Assembly: GCA_937863215.1 (NCBI GenBank)
Contig: CALMFQ010000193.1
Span: 1 to 6,700, forward strand
Length of the DNA stretch: 6,700 bases
Source of the DNA: an uncultured Pseudomonadota bacterium
GTDB lineage: Bacteria > Pseudomonadota > Gammaproteobacteria > Burkholderiales > SCOH01
Direction: 5' to 3'
In this document: positions 1-5,101 of the stretch, in pieces
Numbering within the stretch: the stretch's first letter is position 1
Layout of the letters: each line of letters begins with the position of its first letter
Translations under genes and position numbers: made by a program
Notes under the pieces: generated by a model
Database searches by the model: none
What the model was told of the DNA's origin: nothing
Seen by the model: the letters and a program-made list of their open reading frames with translations, nothing else

Positions 1-140
1 GGCCAGCCGTTCAATCCGGCATTGCATGCGGCTTGACGGGGATAACAGTATCTACTGCGTTGTTCGGGTGCTAATGGAGTGGGGGGGCGAGGGCCGATTC
101 ACGATGTATTTTTCAATGCTTCTTTAGAAAGGAAATTGAG
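1..140 (+). other. Leader upstream of copZ; no identifiable gene
   Basis: All three forward frames are open at the left edge. The frame starting at base 1 reads 11 codons (GQPFNPALHAA) to a TGA at 34-36, which could be the tail of an upstream gene, but it is too short to identify. The rest is non-coding as far as can be seen. It holds a run of seven G at 81-87 and an AT-richer stretch at 101-135. No convincing -35/-10 pair was found: TTGACG at 33-38 is a good -35 match, but no -10 box sits at a normal distance from it. Confidence 0.4.
73..98 (+). promoter_or_regulatory. Possible CsoR operator (G-tract) before copZ
   Basis: Seven consecutive G residues (81-87) lie in the leader of the copZ-csoR pair, with AT-containing bases further out (TAAT at 72-75, GATT at 96-99). 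CsoR/RcnR-family repressors are known to bind G- or C-tracts flanked by AT-rich inverted repeats. Here the tract is clear but the flanking symmetry is poor. The assignment rests on the tract and on the presence of csoR in the same transcript, and it remains a guess. Confidence 0.2.
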
Positions 141-347
141 ATGGAAACCCTGCAACTGCAAGTAAGCGGCATGACCTGCGGCGGCTGCGTCGCCAGTGTC
201 GAAAAGGTATTGCGCGCCTTGCCCGGCGTGGTCGATGTGCAGATCAGCCTGGCCGACGGCAAGGTGCAGATCGGCTACCGGCCCGACAGCGTCGATGCGG
301 CGCAGTGTATCGATGCCATCGAGGGCGCCGGCTACGATGTCGTGTGA
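141..347 (+). CDS. copZ: CopZ-like heavy-metal-associated (HMA) copper chaperone
   Basis: This 68-residue protein consists of a single HMA domain (beta-alpha-beta-beta-alpha-beta). Residues 10-16 are GMTCGGC, giving the metal-binding CxxC pair Cys13 and Cys16 right after the first strand. The C-terminus GAGYDVV is the usual last strand of the domain. Proteins of this size bind Cu(I) in the cytoplasm and deliver it to a P1B-type ATPase (CopA) or to a copper sensor. The start is supported by a purine-rich AGAAAGGAAA ribosome site at 126-135, 5 bases before ATG. The csoR gene overlaps its 3' end, so the two are very likely co-transcribed and concern copper. No CopA is visible; it could lie to the left. 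Metal specificity is inferred from CxxC plus the CsoR neighbour; a mercury-type or other HMA carrier is less likely. Confidence 0.9.
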   Translation: METLQLQVSGMTCGGCVASVEKVLRALPGVVDVQISLADGKVQIGYRPDSVDAAQCIDAIEGAGYDVV

Positions 348-651
348 GCACGACTGCACTGCGGCGGCGGATGGCGAGCCGCGCAGCACGGTGCAGCCCA
401 ACAAGCAGGCGCTGCTGCAGCGGCTGTCGCGCATCGAAGGCCAGATTCGCGGCATTGCCGGCATGGTGGAGGGCGACCGCTACTGCATGGACGTGCTGAC
501 GCAAATCCAGGCCGCCCGCGCCGCGCTCGACGCAGTATCGAATCAGCTGCTGCAGGATCACCTGCGCGGCTGCGTGCAGCGGGCGATTCAGGCCGGCGCG
601 GGCGATGCGGCGCTGGATGAAGTGTTCGCGCTGCTGGCACGGCGGCGCTGA
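337..651 (+). CDS. csoR: CsoR-type Cu(I)-sensing repressor (DUF156 family)
   Basis: This all-helical DUF156 repressor has 104 residues. The family signature RLSRIEGQIRGI is at residues 29-40. Metal ligands fit the Cu(I) CsoR pattern Cys-His-Cys: Cys50 (in RYCMDV), His75 and Cys79 (QDHLRGC), with the same spacing as Cys36/His61/Cys65 of the Mycobacterium tuberculosis CsoR. Tyr49 and Glu95 fall at the places of its second-shell Tyr35 and Glu81. RcnR-type nickel sensors have His instead of the last Cys, and FrmR formaldehyde sensors differ too, so copper is favoured. The ATG at 337 lies inside copZ and overlaps its end by 11 bases, suggesting translational coupling; GAGGG at 321-325 may be the ribosome site. 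The first 22 residues are an extra extension with Cys3, His5 and Cys7, possibly another metal site. In family members copper binding releases DNA; the target here is probably its own operon. Confidence 0.9.
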   Translation: MSCEHDCTAAADGEPRSTVQPNKQALLQRLSRIEGQIRGIAGMVEGDRYCMDVLTQIQAARAALDAVSNQLLQDHLRGCVQRAIQAGAGDAALDEVFALLARRR

Positions 652-710
652 ATGCGGCCGGGCTGCAGCCGGCGCCGGTATTGCCCCGCAGGCCGGCCTG
701 CAGGCCGCAT
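652..710 (+). repeat. Nested GC-rich palindromes after csoR
   Basis: ATGCGGCC (652-659) pairs with GGCCGCAT (703-710). Inside lie the perfect palindromes GGCTGCAGCC (661-670), GGCGCC (671-676) and the 14-bp GCAGGCCGGCCTGC (688-701). A strongly folded 3' end of the copZ-csoR transcript is expected. There is no T-run after it, so it is not a classic intrinsic terminator. It could protect the 3' end, slow polymerase, or be a REP-like element. Confidence 0.5.
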
Positions 711-756
711 GGATATTGGCTTGCAGCATAGCCTGTGGGCCAATGCCGGCGCGGAT

Positions 757-778
757 TGTGGCATGATCGCCACATAAT
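757..778 (+). promoter_or_regulatory. Dyad TGTGGC-N6-GCCACA with -10-like CATAAT
   Basis: TGTGGC (757-762) and GCCACA (769-774) form a perfect 6-bp inverted repeat with a 6-base centre. The right arm overlaps CATAAT (773-778), a good -10 match located 86 bases before the tautomerase start. No clear -35 box is seen at 16-18 bases upstream, which would fit an activator-dependent promoter. A second, imperfect dyad, ATTGGC (715-720) with GCCAAT (739-744), lies just upstream. The pair may form the control region of the tautomerase gene. The bound protein cannot be named. Confidence 0.35.
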
Positions 779-863
779 CGGCCATGTCGCCAAGGGGCCG
801 GCTGCGCCAACTTGCGGTGCACGAGCAGGCCCAGCCAGTTTTTTTACCCTGCAAGGACTTGAG

Positions 864-1247
864 ATGATTACCGTTTATGGAATCGATGACTGCCTGAATC
901 CGGTCAAGGCGCAAATGTCGGATGTGATTCACCGCTGCATGGTCAGCGTGCTGCAGATGCCGCAAGACAAGCGCGCGCATCGTTTTGTGCCGCTGGAGCG
1001 GAGCAATTTCTACTATCCGGGCGGCCGCTCGGATAAATACACGGTGATTGAAATCAATATGATTGCCGGCAGAAAGGAAGCAACCAAAAAGGCGCTGATC
1101 AAATCGCTGTTCGAAGCGTTTCGCCAGCAACTCGCCATCGAGCCGGTGGATGTGGAAATCACCATCAATGAACAGCCGGCGCACTGCTGGGGCTTTCGCG
1201 GCATGACCGGCGACGAGGCGACACTGAATTACCGGATCGAGGTTTGA
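864..1247 (+). CDS. Tautomerase-superfamily protein lacking Pro1
   Basis: This 127-residue cytoplasmic protein resembles the Tautomerase_2-type group (two beta-alpha-beta units). The N-terminal strand MITVYGI is followed by a helix (about 13-31), the segment RAHRFVPLERSNFYYPGGRS (37-56), a strand VIEINMIAG (61-69), a helix beginning RKEATKKALIKSLFEAF (70-86), a strand DVEITINEQ (96-104), and the C-terminal motif HCWGFRGMTGDEA (107-119). Tautomerases normally start Met-Pro and use the exposed Pro1 as catalytic base or acid; here residue 2 is Ile and no alternative in-frame start gives Met-Pro. AAGGA at 853-857 supports the ATG at 864. Either the protein works by a different chemistry or it is not a tautomerase. 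Substrate unknown. It stands alone, between copper genes and a PilZ gene, with no obvious functional link to either. Confidence 0.8.
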   Translation: MITVYGIDDCLNPVKAQMSDVIHRCMVSVLQMPQDKRAHRFVPLERSNFYYPGGRSDKYTVIEINMIAGRKEATKKALIKSLFEAFRQQLAIEPVDVEITINEQPAHCWGFRGMTGDEATLNYRIEV

Positions 1248-1401
1248 TGCCATGCCTGGCGGAGGTGCTGGCCGGACAGACTTGGCATCGCCCGCCGTTA
1301 CGCCCGTTGGCCGGCAGGGCTGCGAATCGATGCGCCCCAATGTCCGCTAGCCGCAATCGCTTTGACCATATGCCCGAACGCCGCTCTGGCGCTACTTTGC
1401 A

Positions 1402-1417
1402 GCCCGGTCAGCCGGGC
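1402..1417 (+). repeat. Hairpin GCCCGG-TCAG-CCGGGC
   Basis: A perfect 6-bp GC stem closes a 4-base loop, between the tautomerase and PilZ genes. It could help end tautomerase transcription, but it lies 155 bases after the stop codon and no T-run follows. Its function is uncertain. Confidence 0.4.
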
Positions 1418-1453
1418 GCGCGGGCATCGGCTTGCCGGCATGTGGCGAACCGC

Positions 1454-1470
1454 GGCGCCAATTTGGCGCC
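1454..1470 (+). repeat. Hairpin/palindrome GGCGCCA-ATT-TGGCGCC
   Basis: A perfect 7-bp inverted repeat has only 3 bases in the centre, 55 bases before the PilZ start. On DNA it is a compact palindrome that could bind a dimeric regulator. As RNA it is a short hairpin without a following T-run. The bound factor, if any, is not known. Confidence 0.4.
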
Positions 1471-1509
1471 AAGGCGCGTGGTTATTGCCTTTGCAGCGCG
1501 GCGGCCCTT

Positions 1510-1525
1510 GATCTAACGTTAAATC
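1510..1525 (+). promoter_or_regulatory. Palindrome abutting the PilZ start codon
   Basis: The 16-bp sequence GATCTAACGTTAAATC is symmetric at 14 of 16 positions around the perfect core TAACGTTA (1514-1521). It ends at the base before ATG 1526. It also contains an in-frame TAA (1514-1516), so the PilZ frame cannot begin further upstream. No purine-rich ribosome site is present here. It may be an operator or part of a promoter for a short-leader transcript. Confidence 0.3.
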
Positions 1526-1975
1526 ATGTTCTCCACACTCGATCCCCGGTCGGCCATCATGCGCCACTTTATGCGACACCCCAGCAGCATGCCGATTGAA
1601 GTCTGCGCTCTGCATGCTTCGATCCAGCCACGCCAGCATTTGCGCAATGTCAGCGTGGGCGGGCTGGCGTTTGCGTCGGAGGTGGAGGTGCCGTCCGGCG
1701 CGATGGTGTCGCTGCGCATTCCGTGCGTGTCGCCGGTGTTCGAAAGCGAGGCCAAGGTGGCGTGGTGCCGCGAGAGCGGCGATGGTTTCGAGCTGGGGGT
1801 GGAGTTTCTCGATCAGGACGATGCCTACCGCGCACGCATGATCGAGCAGGTGTGCCATATCGAGGAATACCGCGAACAGGTGCGCCAGACCGAGCGGCGC
1901 GAGCTGAGCGCAGAGCAGGCTGCAGAGGAGTGGATTCGCAAATACGCCGCGCAGTTCCCCGATCTGAGCGGCTGA
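1526..1975 (+). CDS. PilZ-domain c-di-GMP receptor protein
   Basis: This 149-residue cytoplasmic protein has both parts of the PilZ c-di-GMP signature: RxxxR as Arg13-HFM-Arg17 and [D/N]xSxxG as NVSVGG (41-46). A beta-rich barrel follows (about 47-100). The end is a charged helical tail: helix about 103-125, then ELSAEQAAEEWIRKYAAQFP at about 127-146. Such stand-alone PilZ proteins bind c-di-GMP and pass the signal to partners in motility, pili or polysaccharide systems; the partner here is unknown. The first possible start is ATG 1526. ATG 1559 (residue 12) is an alternative that keeps RxxxR; neither has a clear ribosome site. The gene stands alone, followed by its own terminator. A GGDEF-EAL enzyme and an MshEN ATPase in the same window give it a plausible signalling context. 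Confidence 0.9.
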   Translation: MFSTLDPRSAIMRHFMRHPSSMPIEVCALHASIQPRQHLRNVSVGGLAFASEVEVPSGAMVSLRIPCVSPVFESEAKVAWCRESGDGFELGVEFLDQDDAYRARMIEQVCHIEEYREQVRQTERRELSAEQAAEEWIRKYAAQFPDLSG

Positions 1976-1996
1976 TCCGCCCGGATGCCGTCCGTC

Positions 1997-2031
1997 ACGC
2001 CACTGCCGGGTTTACCGGCGGTGGCGTTTTC
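1997..2031 (+). terminator. Intrinsic terminator of the PilZ gene
   Basis: ACGCCACTGCCGG (1997-2009) pairs with CCGGCGGTGGCGT (2015-2027) over 13 bp with one G-U wobble. The loop is 5 bases, and TTTT (2027-2030) follows. It starts 22 bases after the PilZ stop codon. On the opposite strand no T-run follows the stem, so it mainly serves the + strand; the converging thioesterase transcript may still be slowed by it. Confidence 0.85.
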
Positions 2032-2059
2032 ATTGGCTTTCTCGTTCCGGCCGTCTGCC

Positions 2060-2500
2060 TCAGCCGGCCTTGACGTTCATGGTGATGCGCGCGCTGAAGA
2101 CCTTCTGCCCGTCCGTGTCGAACACGTCCACCGGCACCACGACATCGCCCGGCTGGCTGAAATCGACGCTGCTGCCGTCGGCCACGGCGCGCAGGTCGGT
2201 CTTGGCCTTGGCCAGGTATTCGACCGTCATGCCCTTGGGAATCCAGCGGCTGCCGGCCGGGATGCTGACATCGGTCATGGTGCCGGCCACCAGCTCGGCG
2301 GCGTTGCACATGGCGATGGCGTGCACGCTGCCGAGGTGATTGGTGACTTCGCGGCGGAACGGCAACCTGACTTCGGCGTAGCCCGGTTTGAGCTCGACGA
2401 AAGTGGGGTCGATGGTGGCAAAATACGGCGCCATCTGGCATACCATTTTGCTGAAAGCTTCGTTGCCGGCGCTTTGGTAGAACTGCAGGGCTTGGCTCAT
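2060..2500 (-). CDS. Hotdog-fold thioesterase, DUF4442/PaaI-like
   Basis: This 146-residue protein has the hotdog pattern. An N-terminal helix (about 14-24) is followed by FVELKPGYAEVRLPFRREVTN (34-54), the central motif NHLGSVHAIAMCNAAELVAG (54-73) that forms the start of the long hotdog helix, then strands at about 86-100 and a C-terminal strand KVFSARITMNVKAG. In acyl-CoA thioesterases of this fold the catalytic acid and His/Asn lie in this region; His60, Asn66 and Glu69 are candidates. The likely role is hydrolysis of an acyl-CoA or acyl-ACP; the substrate is unknown. AGGAG (2509-2513, reverse strand) lies 8 bases before ATG 2500 and fixes the start. The gene diverges from a tetR-family gene with repeated operators between them, so it is probably the regulator's target and may respond to a fatty-acyl or aromatic ligand (inferred). 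Confidence 0.85.
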   Translation of the reverse strand: MSQALQFYQSAGNEAFSKMVCQMAPYFATIDPTFVELKPGYAEVRLPFRREVTNHLGSVHAIAMCNAAELVAGTMTDVSIPAGSRWIPKGMTVEYLAKAKTDLRAVADGSSVDFSQPGDVVVPVDVFDTDGQKVFSARITMNVKAG

Positions 2501-2576
2501 GCCGATATCTCCTGAAAATGAATAGGGGGCCCGATGCGCTGCTCGGGGTGCTGCTCATGCTGCTGCATGGTGATTG

Positions 2577-2603
2577 GAATAATATTCTAGAATAAAATTC
2601 TAG
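2577..2603. promoter_or_regulatory. Tandem 13-bp repeats/interlocked palindromes: probable TetR operator
   Basis: GAATAATATTCTA (2577-2589) is followed directly by GAATAAAATTCTA (2590-2602); they differ at one base. The half-sites GAAT/ATTC alternate, producing three overlapping dyads: GAATA-A-TATTC (2577-2587), the perfect 12-bp TATTCTAGAATA (2583-2594), and CTAGAAT-AAA-ATTCTAG (2587-2603). TetR-family dimers typically bind dyads of this size between divergent genes, often two dimers side by side. It lies 35 bases before the tetR start and 77 bases before the thioesterase start. That this TetR is the binder is inferred from position. Confidence 0.7.
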
Positions 2604-2608
2604 TGCAA
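2579..2608 (-). promoter_or_regulatory. Probable thioesterase promoter, overlapped by operator
   Basis: On the reverse strand TTGCAC (2608-2603) and TATTAT (2584-2579) are separated by 18 bases, a usable -35/-10 pair with a 5-of-6 -10 match and only a 3-of-6 -35 match. The dyad at 2587-2603 occupies the spacer, where a bound repressor would block polymerase. On the forward strand TAAAAT (2593-2598) is a possible -10 for tetR with no clear -35, so both genes could be controlled from the same operator. Confidence 0.5.
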
Positions 2609-2637
2609 GCGCTTTTTTGCGCAGTTGGAATTGGCGA

Positions 2638-3219
2638 ATGAACGACAAACCGGATCGAAAGCAGGAAATCCTGCAGGCGGCAATCGCCTGCTTCAACGAA
2701 CTCGGCATCGAGGCCACCAGCATCGATGCCATCCGTACCCGCAGCGGCGCCAGCGTCGGCAGCATTTATCATCATTTCGGCAACAAGGAAGGCATCGTCG
2801 CCTATTTGTTCCTCAACGGGCTGGACGATTACTGGCAGCGCTTGCTGGCAGCATTGCAGCAGGCTGCAGATGCCGAGGCGGGGGTGAGGGCGATGGTGAG
2901 CTGCTATGTGGAATGGGTGCTGGCCAGTCAGGATCTGGCGCGCTTCATTTTCCAGGCGCGCACGCTGGTCAGCCGTAGCGCTCAAGGCGAGCAGTTGCTG
3001 CAGAAGAACAAGGAAAACCTGCGCGCCGCGCTGGGCTATTTCAAACCCTGGCTGGAGCGGGGGGAGCTGCGCCAGTTGCCACCGGAGTTGTACTGGGCGC
3101 TGATTGTCGGCCCGGCGCAGGAATATTGCCGCGCCTGGCTGAGCGGCCGGGTCAAGGCCGACCCGCGCAGCCTGATTGTGCCGCTGGCGGATGCGGCGTG
3201 GCGTGCCGTGGGAGGGTGA
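2638..3219 (+). CDS. TetR/AcrR-family transcriptional regulator
   Basis: This 193-residue protein has the N-terminal TetR DNA-binding domain: helix 1 RKQEILQAAIACFNELG (7-23), then IEATSIDAIRTRSG (24-37) and the recognition region ASVGSIYHHFGNKEGI (38-53), a near-typical TetR signature. The remaining 140 residues are helical and divergent, forming the ligand-binding/dimer domain. They have aromatic-rich segments such as RFIFQARTLV (about 102-111) and GYFKPWLERGE (about 133-143). ATG 2638 is chosen because it gives a usual short N-terminus and has GGAA at 2627-2630. A TTG at 2617 would add seven residues but lies in the T-run. It probably represses the divergent thioesterase gene and itself through the 2577-2603 repeats. 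The inducer is unknown; an acyl-CoA or similar compound is suggested only by the target. Confidence 0.92.
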   Translation: MNDKPDRKQEILQAAIACFNELGIEATSIDAIRTRSGASVGSIYHHFGNKEGIVAYLFLNGLDDYWQRLLAALQQAADAEAGVRAMVSCYVEWVLASQDLARFIFQARTLVSRSAQGEQLLQKNKENLRAALGYFKPWLERGELRQLPPELYWALIVGPAQEYCRAWLSGRVKADPRSLIVPLADAAWRAVGG

Positions 3220-3232
3220 GCCCGGTTTGCGG

Positions 3233-3296
3233 GGCAGGCTGCAGGCCGCTCTGGGAGCCATCTGCAGCCTGGCCTGCCAGCGGCTTCCAGAGCGGC
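3233..3296. repeat. Interleaved inverted repeats in a convergent spacer
   Basis: CAGGCTGCAG (3235-3244) is perfectly complementary to CTGCAGCCTG (3262-3271), and GCCGCTCTGG (3245-3254) is perfectly complementary to CCAGAGCGGC (3287-3296). GGCAGGC (3233-3239) can alternatively pair with GCCTGCC (3272-3278). The two 10-bp pairs are interleaved, so they form either a pseudoknot or competing hairpins. The spacer separates the ends of the converging tetR and ATPase genes, so a bidirectional, non-classical terminator is the likeliest role. No T-run accompanies it. Confidence 0.55.
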
Positions 3297-3312
3297 TTGT
3301 GGCCATGCATCG

Positions 3313-5055
3313 TTACATGCAGGAGCGGTAAACCTCGTTGATCGATACCAGCTTCTGCCGTGCCAGCGTCACGCCATGCTGGTGCATCAGCGTCATGCCC
3401 TGTTTCACCGCCAGATTGCGAATCTCGTCGGCCGATGCGCCGTGATGCACCAGATTACGGATCGCTTCGTCCAGCGTCAGCAGTTCGTACACAGCCAGCC
3501 GGCCGCTGAAGCCGGTGTAGTGGCAATGCTCGCACCCCTTGCTGCGATAGAACACATCGCTGTCGTCCAGCCCCAGGTTGACACGCATCAGCGCCGTCAC
3601 CTTGTCTTCGAGCAGGCAGTGCGGACAGTTCTTGCGCACCAGCCGCTGCGCCAGCACGCCGATCAGCGCGGCGCGGATCATGTACGGCTCGATGCCCATT
3701 TCCAGCAGGCGCACGATGGTGCTGGGGGCGTCGTTGGTATGCAGGGTGCAGAACACCAGATGCCCGGTCAGCGCACTTTCCACCGCGATCTTGCTGGTTT
3801 CCAGATCGCGCATTTCGCCGATCATCACCACGTCCGGATCGTGGCGCAGGATGTGGCGCAGCGCCTGGGGAAAACTGAAGTTGATCGCCGGTATCAGCTG
3901 GATCTGGCGCATGCCGGCCATTTCGTACTCGATCGGGTCTTCCACCGTGATCACGTTGACATTGGTTTTCGCCACTTCCTGCAGCGCGGCGTAGAGCGTG
4001 GTGGATTTGCCCGAGCCGGTCGGGCCGGTCACCAGAATGATGCCGTGCGAACGATCCAGCAGATCGCGCAGCCGTGCTTCGTCCGACGCGGAAAAGCCGA
4101 TCTGCGACAGGGTGCGCAGCCCGGCGTTCTTGTTCAGCAGGCGGATGACGATGCTTTCGCCGAACTGCACCGGAATCACCGATACCCGCAGATCGACCAG
4201 CAGCCCCTTGTCGCTGTAGCGGATGCGGCCGTCCTGCGGCAGCCGGCGTTCGGCGATGTTCAGCCGCGAAATGATCTTGATGCGGCTGACCACCGCCGGC
4301 AACAGCGATTTGGGAAACTCGCGGATTTTTACCAGTGTGCCGTCGATGCGATACAGCAGTTCGAATTTGTCGTGCTCGGGCAGGATGTGGATGTCCGAAG
4401 TCTTTTGCACGATGGCATTGCTGATCATCGAATCCACCAGCTTGACGATCGGCTGCTGCTTGGCCAGCTGCTCCGCCTCCTGCCACATGCGTTGCTCTTC
4501 GTCGTTGCGCTCCAGCGACAGCTCGTAATGCTCCAGATCGTCGCTGTCGATTTTCTGCAGGTAGTGTTCGTTGATCGCGCGCTCGACCGATCCGGGTTCG
4601 GCCAGTGCCTGCAGAATGTGGCGCTCGGTGACGAAGCGCAGCGATTCGAGTGCATCCTGCTGCAGGATGGTTTCGGTCGCTACCACCACGCAGTCGTTGT
4701 GCAGCATCAGCGGCATGATGCGATAGCGCCGCGCGATCGGCTCCGGCACCAGTTGCAGCAGCCCCGCATCGGGCTCGAATTCGCCCAGCTGCACGCGCGG
4801 AATGTCGAGCTGGCGCACCAGCAGTTCGTCCAGCTGTTCCGGTGCGATCAGCCCCTGATCGATGATGATCTCGCCCAGCCGGCGGTTGCTGCTGCGCTGC
4901 TTTTCCAGCGCGCGCGTCAGCTGTTCCGGCGCCAGCAGCCCGGCGTCGATCAGGTAATGGCCGAGCCGCGAGTGCGAGTCGCTATGATGCTGGTCGAGCC
5001 GGTCGCGCAGTTGCTCGATATTCTGGGCCCGGTTCAGGGTGGCTTGTTCGGGCAT
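3313..5055 (-). CDS. GspE/PilB/MshE-type assembly ATPase with c-di-GMP-binding MshEN domain
   Basis: This 580-residue cytoplasmic motor ATPase powers assembly of type IV pili or type II secretion pseudopili. At the N-terminus two 24-residue motifs (residues 30-53 and 59-82), each starting RLG with Gly at position 10 and ending in Gln, are separated by five residues (RSSNR); this is the MshEN c-di-GMP-binding arrangement. Next come a T2SSE_N-like part (about 83-165), an acidic/helical linker (170-200) and the ATPase core: SDIH (220-223), YRIDG (235-239), Walker A GPTGSGKST (344-352), Asp box VITVEDPIEYE (368-378), Walker B DPDVVMIGE (406-414) and His box TGHLVFCTLHT (430-440). Two CxxC pairs (Cys477/480, 508/511) form the usual zinc site. 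AGGGAG at 5062-5067 sets ATG 5055. It follows the GGDEF-EAL gene by 46 bp. No PilC, PilD or pilin gene is visible, so the machine it drives cannot be named. Confidence 0.93.
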   Translation of the reverse strand: MPEQATLNRAQNIEQLRDRLDQHHSDSHSRLGHYLIDAGLLAPEQLTRALEKQRSSNRRLGEIIIDQGLIAPEQLDELLVRQLDIPRVQLGEFEPDAGLLQLVPEPIARRYRIMPLMLHNDCVVVATETILQQDALESLRFVTERHILQALAEPGSVERAINEHYLQKIDSDDLEHYELSLERNDEEQRMWQEAEQLAKQQPIVKLVDSMISNAIVQKTSDIHILPEHDKFELLYRIDGTLVKIREFPKSLLPAVVSRIKIISRLNIAERRLPQDGRIRYSDKGLLVDLRVSVIPVQFGESIVIRLLNKNAGLRTLSQIGFSASDEARLRDLLDRSHGIILVTGPTGSGKSTTLYAALQEVAKTNVNVITVEDPIEYEMAGMRQIQLIPAINFSFPQALRHILRHDPDVVMIGEMRDLETSKIAVESALTGHLVFCTLHTNDAPSTIVRLLEMGIEPYMIRAALIGVLAQRLVRKNCPHCLLEDKVTALMRVNLGLDDSDVFYRSKGCEHCHYTGFSGRLAVYELLTLDEAIRNLVHHGASADEIRNLAVKQGMTLMHQHGVTLARQKLVSINEVYRSCM

Positions 5056-5101
5056 TGCCTGCTCCCTTGATGCAGATGTGTTCGATTGCGCTGGCAGCGG
5101 C
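5056..5101 (-). other. 46-bp intra-operon gap with strong ribosome site
   Basis: Between the stop of the GGDEF-EAL gene and the ATPase start there is only a short inverted repeat (CGCTG-C-CAGCG, loop too small to form a terminator) and an AGGGAG ribosome site (5062-5067), 6 bases before ATG. No terminator or clear promoter is seen, which supports one transcript through both genes. Confidence 0.55.

Larger units (their letters stand above)
1248..1525. other. 278-bp intergenic region without a convincing gene
   Basis: No protein with recognisable features was found on either strand; the short open frames are low-complexity, Arg/Ala/Pro-rich, and look like GC-driven chance. The region contains GATGCCA (1246-1252) and TGGCATC (1283-1289) as distant inverted arms, two compact hairpins listed separately, and a palindrome just before the PilZ gene. 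TTGCCT (1485-1490) and TTGCAG (1491-1496) are candidate -35 boxes for pilZ, with only a poor -10 (TAACGT, 1514-1519). Confidence 0.5.

Noticed and set aside
33..75. A MerR-type (CueR-like) promoter with TTGACG as -35
   Set aside because: No -10 box at 19-20 bases and no dyad in the spacer; CsoR rather than CueR is the copper sensor present.
794..845. GGGCC/GGCCC or GGCTG/CAGCC arms followed by seven T (839-845), as an attenuator or terminator
   Set aside because: The stems are only 5 bp with long internal loops, so the T-run is probably incidental; it lies just before the tautomerase ribosome site.
588..1340. A 250-codon - strand frame across the tautomerase gene
   Set aside because: It is antisense to a well-supported gene and lacks recognisable domains or a ribosome site.
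1244..1516. A 90-codon + strand frame in the gap before the PilZ gene
   Set aside because: It begins with TTG inside the tautomerase stop region, has no ribosome site and reads as Arg/Ala/Pro-rich low-complexity sequence without any motif.
2607..2622. AAGCGCTT palindrome and GCGC-T6-GCGC as a terminator before tetR
   Set aside because: The stem is only 4 bp, and it lies in a promoter region between divergent genes where a terminator has no evident use.
3376..5070. A 564-codon open frame on the + strand opposite the ATPase gene
   Set aside because: It is antisense to a gene with complete ATPase motifs, its product is His/Gln/Arg/Val-rich with no domain, and long antisense frames are expected in GC-rich coding DNA.
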